The translations under genes were made by a program, and so were the position numbers. Below are positions 7,045-9,942 of a stretch of 9,942 nucleotides of DNA, piece after piece. The notes beneath the pieces were generated by a model. That model was given only the letters and a program-made list of their open reading frames with translations, was not told the origin of the DNA and ran no database searches. Origin of the DNA: an uncultured Traorella sp. (GTDB lineage: Bacteria > Bacillota_I > Bacilli_A > Erysipelotrichales > Erysipelotrichaceae); the NCBI GenBank assembly GCA_945938205.1, contig CAMEUL010000037.1, positions 1-9,942 on the forward strand, in the 5' to 3' direction. Positions within the stretch are counted from its first letter, which is position 1, and every line of letters begins with the position of its first letter.

Positions 7045-8793
7045 ATGAATATATTTTCAATCTTTACACTATTGGGAGGACTCGCTTTTTTTCTATATGG
7101 AATGAATGTTCTTTCCACATCACTTGAAAAAATGGCAGGAGGGAAACTTGAGAAAATGCTCAAGGAGATGACATCCACTCCTTTTAAAAGTCTTCTTTTT
7201 GGTGCTGGTGTTACCATTGCTATTCAGTCCAGCAGTGCTTTGACCGTGATGCTGGTGGGGCTTGTCAACTCAGGTATCATGTCATTGCATCAGACTGTCG
7301 GCGTTTTGATGGGAAGCAATGTCGGAACGACCCTGACTGCTTGGCTTTTGTCAAGTGCCGGAATTCAAAGTGATAATTTCTTTATTATGATGCTGAAACC
7401 GGATAATTTTGCACCGGTGGCAGCTTTTGCCGGAATTTTGATGATCATGACAAGCAAGAAAGAAAAGAATCATGATATCGGAAAGATGATGATCGGTTTT
7501 GCCATCCTGATGTTTGGTATGAATCTGATGAGCGATTCCTGTGCACCATTGGCAGACATGCCTGAATTCACCAGTATTTTGACCATGTTCAATAATCCGA
7601 TACTGGGTGTGATCGTCGGTGCTTTATTTACCGGCATGATCCAAAGCAGTGCGGCCAGTGTCGGTATTTTGCAGGCTTTATCACTTACCGGTGGCATCAG
7701 TTTCAGAATGGCGATCCCTATTATCATGGGACAAAATATCGGTACCTGTGTGACAGCATTGCTTTCAAGTATCGGTGTTAATAAAAATGCCAAACGTGTA
7801 GCGGTTGTACATATTGCTTTTAATTCAATTGGAACGATGATTGGTCTGATTGTATTTTATGGTTTAGATTTGTTCCTTCATTTCACATTCATGAATTCAG
7901 CTATCAATCCGTTTATGATTGCCGTTTGTCACTCCATATTCAATATAGCAACAACTATTCTTCTGCTTCCTTTCACAAAGCAGTTGGTAAGCATTGCAGA
8001 ATTTGTCATCAAGGACAACGATGCGGAAGAAGTCTATGCTTTCTTGGACGAACGTTTATTGAATTCTCCAGGTCTGGCTCTTCAGGAAAGTGGAGATATG
8101 ACAAAGAACATGATGCTGATTGCTCAGAATTCTGTGAAGCATGCCTGCCGACTCATGAGCGGTTATAATGAAAAAAGCGAACGAAAGATCAAAGAAAATG
8201 AAGAGCAGTTGGATATGTATGAAGATAAATTGGATTCTTTTTTGGTACGTCTTTCCGGTCAGAATGTCGTTGATGCTGATTCCCGTGTGATTTTCAAACT
8301 TTTGCATTCCATCAATGATATTGAACGTTTGGGAGATCATGCATGCAATATTCTGAGTTTAACAAAATCTATGGAAGAAAAGGATATTCATTTTTCAGAT
8401 GAGGCAAAGAGTGAATTGATGGTGCTCACTGGAGCAATCTCCGAGATCGTTGAAATGACATATCAGGCTTTTGATAAAGATGATCTTGATCTTGCTAAGG
8501 ATATTGAACCTTTGGAAGAAGTAGTGGATCGTTTGGTTACCAAGATGAAGAAAAATCACATCAAACGTCTTCAAAAGGGAAGCTGTACAGTAGATCTAGG
8601 ATATATTTTAAGTGATGTATTAAACAATTTTGAAAGAATGAGCGATCATTGCTCCAACATAGGATTATCTATTATTGAATCGAAGCTTGGAGAGAACTTT
8701 GATTCTCATGAATATATCAGCAATATTCGTACCATGGACAACCCTGAGTTTAAATCTCGCTATGAACATTACAAAGTAAAATATTCTCTATAA
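7045..8793 (+). CDS. Na+/phosphate cotransporter with C-terminal PhoU domain (NptA/YjbB type)
   Basis: An inner-membrane, sodium-coupled inorganic phosphate transporter of the PNaS family. It has 582 residues. Residues 1-330 hold two inverted copies of the transport repeat with roughly eight hydrophobic segments. The signature QSSSA is at 61-65 in the first copy and QSSAAS at 200-205 in the second, each followed by a conserved MGSNVGTT or MGQNIGTC stretch. Residues about 345-565 are a cytoplasmic all-helical PhoU-like domain, with the paired motifs SINDIERLGDHACNI and NNFERMSDHCSNI that mark the two three-helix bundles and metal-binding sites. The start follows AGAGGAG at seven bases. The gene has its own promoter and terminator, so it is monocistronic. 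Substrate is inferred from family; some relatives export phosphate or move other anions. Confidence 0.93.
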   Translation: MNIFSIFTLLGGLAFFLYGMNVLSTSLEKMAGGKLEKMLKEMTSTPFKSLLFGAGVTIAIQSSSALTVMLVGLVNSGIMSLHQTVGVLMGSNVGTTLTAWLLSSAGIQSDNFFIMMLKPDNFAPVAAFAGILMIMTSKKEKNHDIGKMMIGFAILMFGMNLMSDSCAPLADMPEFTSILTMFNNPILGVIVGALFTGMIQSSAASVGILQALSLTGGISFRMAIPIIMGQNIGTCVTALLSSIGVNKNAKRVAVVHIAFNSIGTMIGLIVFYGLDLFLHFTFMNSAINPFMIAVCHSIFNIATTILLLPFTKQLVSIAEFVIKDNDAEEVYAFLDERLLNSPGLALQESGDMTKNMMLIAQNSVKHACRLMSGYNEKSERKIKENEEQLDMYEDKLDSFLVRLSGQNVVDADSRVIFKLLHSINDIERLGDHACNILSLTKSMEEKDIHFSDEAKSELMVLTGAISEIVEMTYQAFDKDDLDLAKDIEPLEEVVDRLVTKMKKNHIKRLQKGSCTVDLGYILSDVLNNFERMSDHCSNIGLSIIESKLGENFDSHEYISNIRTMDNPEFKSRYEHYKVKYSL

Positions 8794-8819
8794 TGCAACC
8801 AACGTTGCATTATTTTTTT
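8791..8819 (+). terminator. Intrinsic terminator after the Na/Pi cotransporter
   Basis: A nine-pair stem (8791-8799 with 8804-8812), a four-base loop CAAC, then seven T residues (8813-8819). The transporter's TAA stop at 8791-8793 forms the base of the stem, so the gene ends with no spare sequence. The right arm also carries the weak -35 of the next promoter. Confidence 0.88.
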
Positions 8820-8833
8820 GCTTCAACTATAAT
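8805..8833 (+). promoter_or_regulatory. Promoter of the pyridoxal-kinase-like operon
   Basis: TTGCAT (8805-8810), a 17-base spacer, then a perfect TATAAT (8828-8833). Initiation near 8840 leaves a leader of about a dozen bases. The ribosome binding site AGAGGTGAT (8839-8847) precedes ATG 8853 with good spacing. The -35 matches the consensus only in its TTG and lies within the terminator's 3' arm. Confidence 0.6.
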
Positions 8834-8852
8834 ATGTCAGAGGTGATTTTTA

Positions 8853-9668
8853 ATGAATAAAAGTATCTGTTGTGTCAATGATCTGGCTGGCGTGGGAAAG
8901 ATTGCCCTTTCCGCAATGATCCCGATATTGAGTAAAAAGGGATATTCTGTCAGTACTCTGCCTACAGCGCTTGTTTCCAATACGCTGGATTATGGAAAAT
9001 TTGAAATTCTTGACACCAGTGATTATATGAAGAAAACAATTGGAATTTGGCATGATCTGGATTTTCGGTTTGACTGTATCACAACTGGATTTATGGCCAA
9101 TCCCAAACAAGTTGAGACTGTCAAAGAACTTATTATGAATCAAAATGATCCTCTGGTGCTGGTGGATCCAATCATGGGGGATGAAGGAAAACTGTATCCG
9201 GGTGTTGAAGAAAGCATCGTACAGATGATGAGACAACTGGCTGGATTGGCAGACATATTGGTTCCTAATTTCACTGAAGCCTGTTTCTTATGTGAATTTT
9301 CTTTTGAAAAGAATACCCTCACTTTAAAAGAAGCTGAAGAACTTGTTAGAAAATGTCGTGAATTAGGCTGCAAATCTGTGGTTATCACTAGTGCTAATGT
9401 GCAAAATCATCCATGTGTGATAGGTTATGATCATAAGAAAGATGATTTCTTCATGATTAATTTTGAATGGATTGATGTTCGTTTTCCGGGTACCGGAGAT
9501 ATTTTCTCGGCTATTCTTGTCAGTGATGTCTTAAATGACAAAAACTTACATGATGCCACGTTGCATGCCATGAATGTTGTCACAGCGCTCATTAAAGAAA
9601 ATTTTGAAAATTTGGATAAATATAGAGGCGTTGAAATTGAAAGATTTATTTCAGAGGGAAAACTATGA
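8853..9668 (+). CDS. Pyridoxal/pyridoxamine kinase-like protein (PfkB/ribokinase fold)
   Basis: Probably phosphorylates vitamin B6 vitamers (pyridoxal, pyridoxamine or pyridoxine) at the 5' hydroxyl with ATP, as in PLP salvage. It has 271 residues, a normal length. Landmarks: the N-terminal VNDLAGVGK (8-16) with the shared layout of PdxY/PdxK relatives; PTALVS (37-42); VDPIMGDEGKLY starting at 104; VPNFTEACFL (137-146); VVITSANV in the ATP-side sheet; and the GTGD anion hole with the catalytic base Asp216. The opening NDLAGVG differs slightly from the HDISGFG usual in PdxY, so a hydroxymethylpyrimidine-type substrate is possible. It has its own promoter and is the first gene of an operon: its TGA overlaps the next ATG by four bases. 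Confidence 0.85.
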   Translation: MNKSICCVNDLAGVGKIALSAMIPILSKKGYSVSTLPTALVSNTLDYGKFEILDTSDYMKKTIGIWHDLDFRFDCITTGFMANPKQVETVKELIMNQNDPLVLVDPIMGDEGKLYPGVEESIVQMMRQLAGLADILVPNFTEACFLCEFSFEKNTLTLKEAEELVRKCRELGCKSVVITSANVQNHPCVIGYDHKKDDFFMINFEWIDVRFPGTGDIFSAILVSDVLNDKNLHDATLHAMNVVTALIKENFENLDKYRGVEIERFISEGKL

Positions 9669-9904
9669 AAATAAAGATCACGCTAGTCGAACAAAAAGGA
9701 AACTGTCCGTGTCACCGTGGACATAAAGTCGGAGATGTGTTTGACTTTGATGAAGATCGTGGGAAATTGTGTCCTATGGCAATGCATTCTCTTTTTCCAA
9801 TGATTGATATCTTACGTTATGGTGGGGAACTCAGAAGCAACCGTTTCTGCTGTCCGGATGCCGACACGATCAATGTATTTGAGATTAAGAAAATGGAGGA
9901 GTAA
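9665..9904 (+). CDS. Small cysteine-rich TIGR04076-type protein
   Basis: A 79-residue cytoplasmic protein of unknown function. The layout matches the TIGR04076 family as I know it: an opening beta strand (IKITLVE), CPCHRGHKVGD (14-24), a short acidic loop, LCPMAMHSLFPMIDILRYGGEL (35-56) and a C-terminal CCPD (62-65) before a last strand. Five cysteines (14, 16, 36, 62, 63) and His20 and His41 could bind a metal or cluster, but that is inference. The start overlaps the kinase stop by four bases (ATGA), with AGAGGG at 9653-9658 upstream, so it is translationally coupled to the kinase. No signal peptide or membrane segment is seen. Confidence 0.8.
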   Translation: MKIKITLVEQKGNCPCHRGHKVGDVFDFDEDRGKLCPMAMHSLFPMIDILRYGGELRSNRFCCPDADTINVFEIKKMEE

Positions 9905-9906
9905 AC

Positions 9907-9942
9907 ATGGAATTATGGGATCTTTATGACAAATTAGAACAT
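9907..9942 (+). CDS. Probable Nudix hydrolase, first 12 codons only
   Basis: The window ends after MELWDLYDKLEH. GGAGG at 9895-9899 lies seven bases before the ATG, and the start is two bases beyond the previous stop, so this is the next gene of the same operon. The opening M-E-(L/I)-W-D-(L/I)-Y-D is a pattern I associate with Bacillota Nudix hydrolases, which cleave nucleoside diphosphates linked to other groups. No Nudix box is visible in 12 residues, so the family name is tentative while the presence of a gene is well supported. Confidence 0.5.
   Translation, partial: MELWDLYDKLEH

Noticed and set aside
1..9942. CRISPR array, tRNA/rRNA genes, toxin-antitoxin pair, prophage or defence cluster
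   Set aside because: No regularly spaced repeats, no cloverleaf-like GTTC/CCA patterns and no such protein families were seen; every substantial gap is accounted for by promoters, a terminator or intron RNA.

Overview
The window reads as chromosomal DNA from a low-GC Gram-positive bacterium (Bacillota). The base composition is AT-rich, Shine-Dalgarno sites are strong and GGAGG-like, and several genes overlap by a few bases. The individual proteins also look Bacillota-like: a Bacillota-type PriA, RsmB with a NusB domain, a SpoU/TrmH methylase, a Na/Pi cotransporter with a PhoU tail and a DUF6440-like protein. An Erysipelotrichia-type gut bacterium is my best guess, but that is inference and not proven by the sequence.

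Layout. (1) 1-1488, + strand: the 3' two thirds of a group II intron, cut off on the left by the window edge. It holds a reverse transcriptase/maturase gene (148-1401), then a recognisable domain V and domain VI. The maturase looks damaged: about eight residues are missing just before the YADD box, and PQGG is changed to PQGE. (2) 1473-2670, - strand: a two-gene operon, a DUF6440-like small protein followed by a Cof-type HAD phosphatase, overlapping by 11 bases. The intron sits antisense at the 3' end of the HAD gene, and its last bases appear to supply the final codons and stop. (3) 2671-2808: a divergent promoter region. (4) 2809-6948, + strand: priA - rsmB - TrmH-family methyltransferase. 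These genes overlap end to end (8 and 4 bases), so they form one translationally coupled housekeeping operon. The def-fmt pair that commonly lies between priA and rsmB in Bacillota is absent. (5) 7045-8793: a single-gene Na+/phosphate cotransporter with its own extended -10 promoter, closed by an intrinsic terminator. (6) 8853-9942: a second + strand operon of a pyridoxal-kinase-like gene, a small cysteine-rich TIGR04076-type protein and the first 12 codons of a probable Nudix hydrolase.

Functionally this is mostly core metabolism: replication restart, rRNA/tRNA base modification, phosphate uptake, and vitamin B6 and nucleotide housekeeping. One mobile element has landed at the left edge. I do not see a hidden defence system, CRISPR array, toxin-antitoxin pair or prophage. 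The points most worth a second look are the decayed intron maturase, the HAD C-terminus remodelled by the intron, and the apparently leaderless or Shine-Dalgarno-less start of priA.
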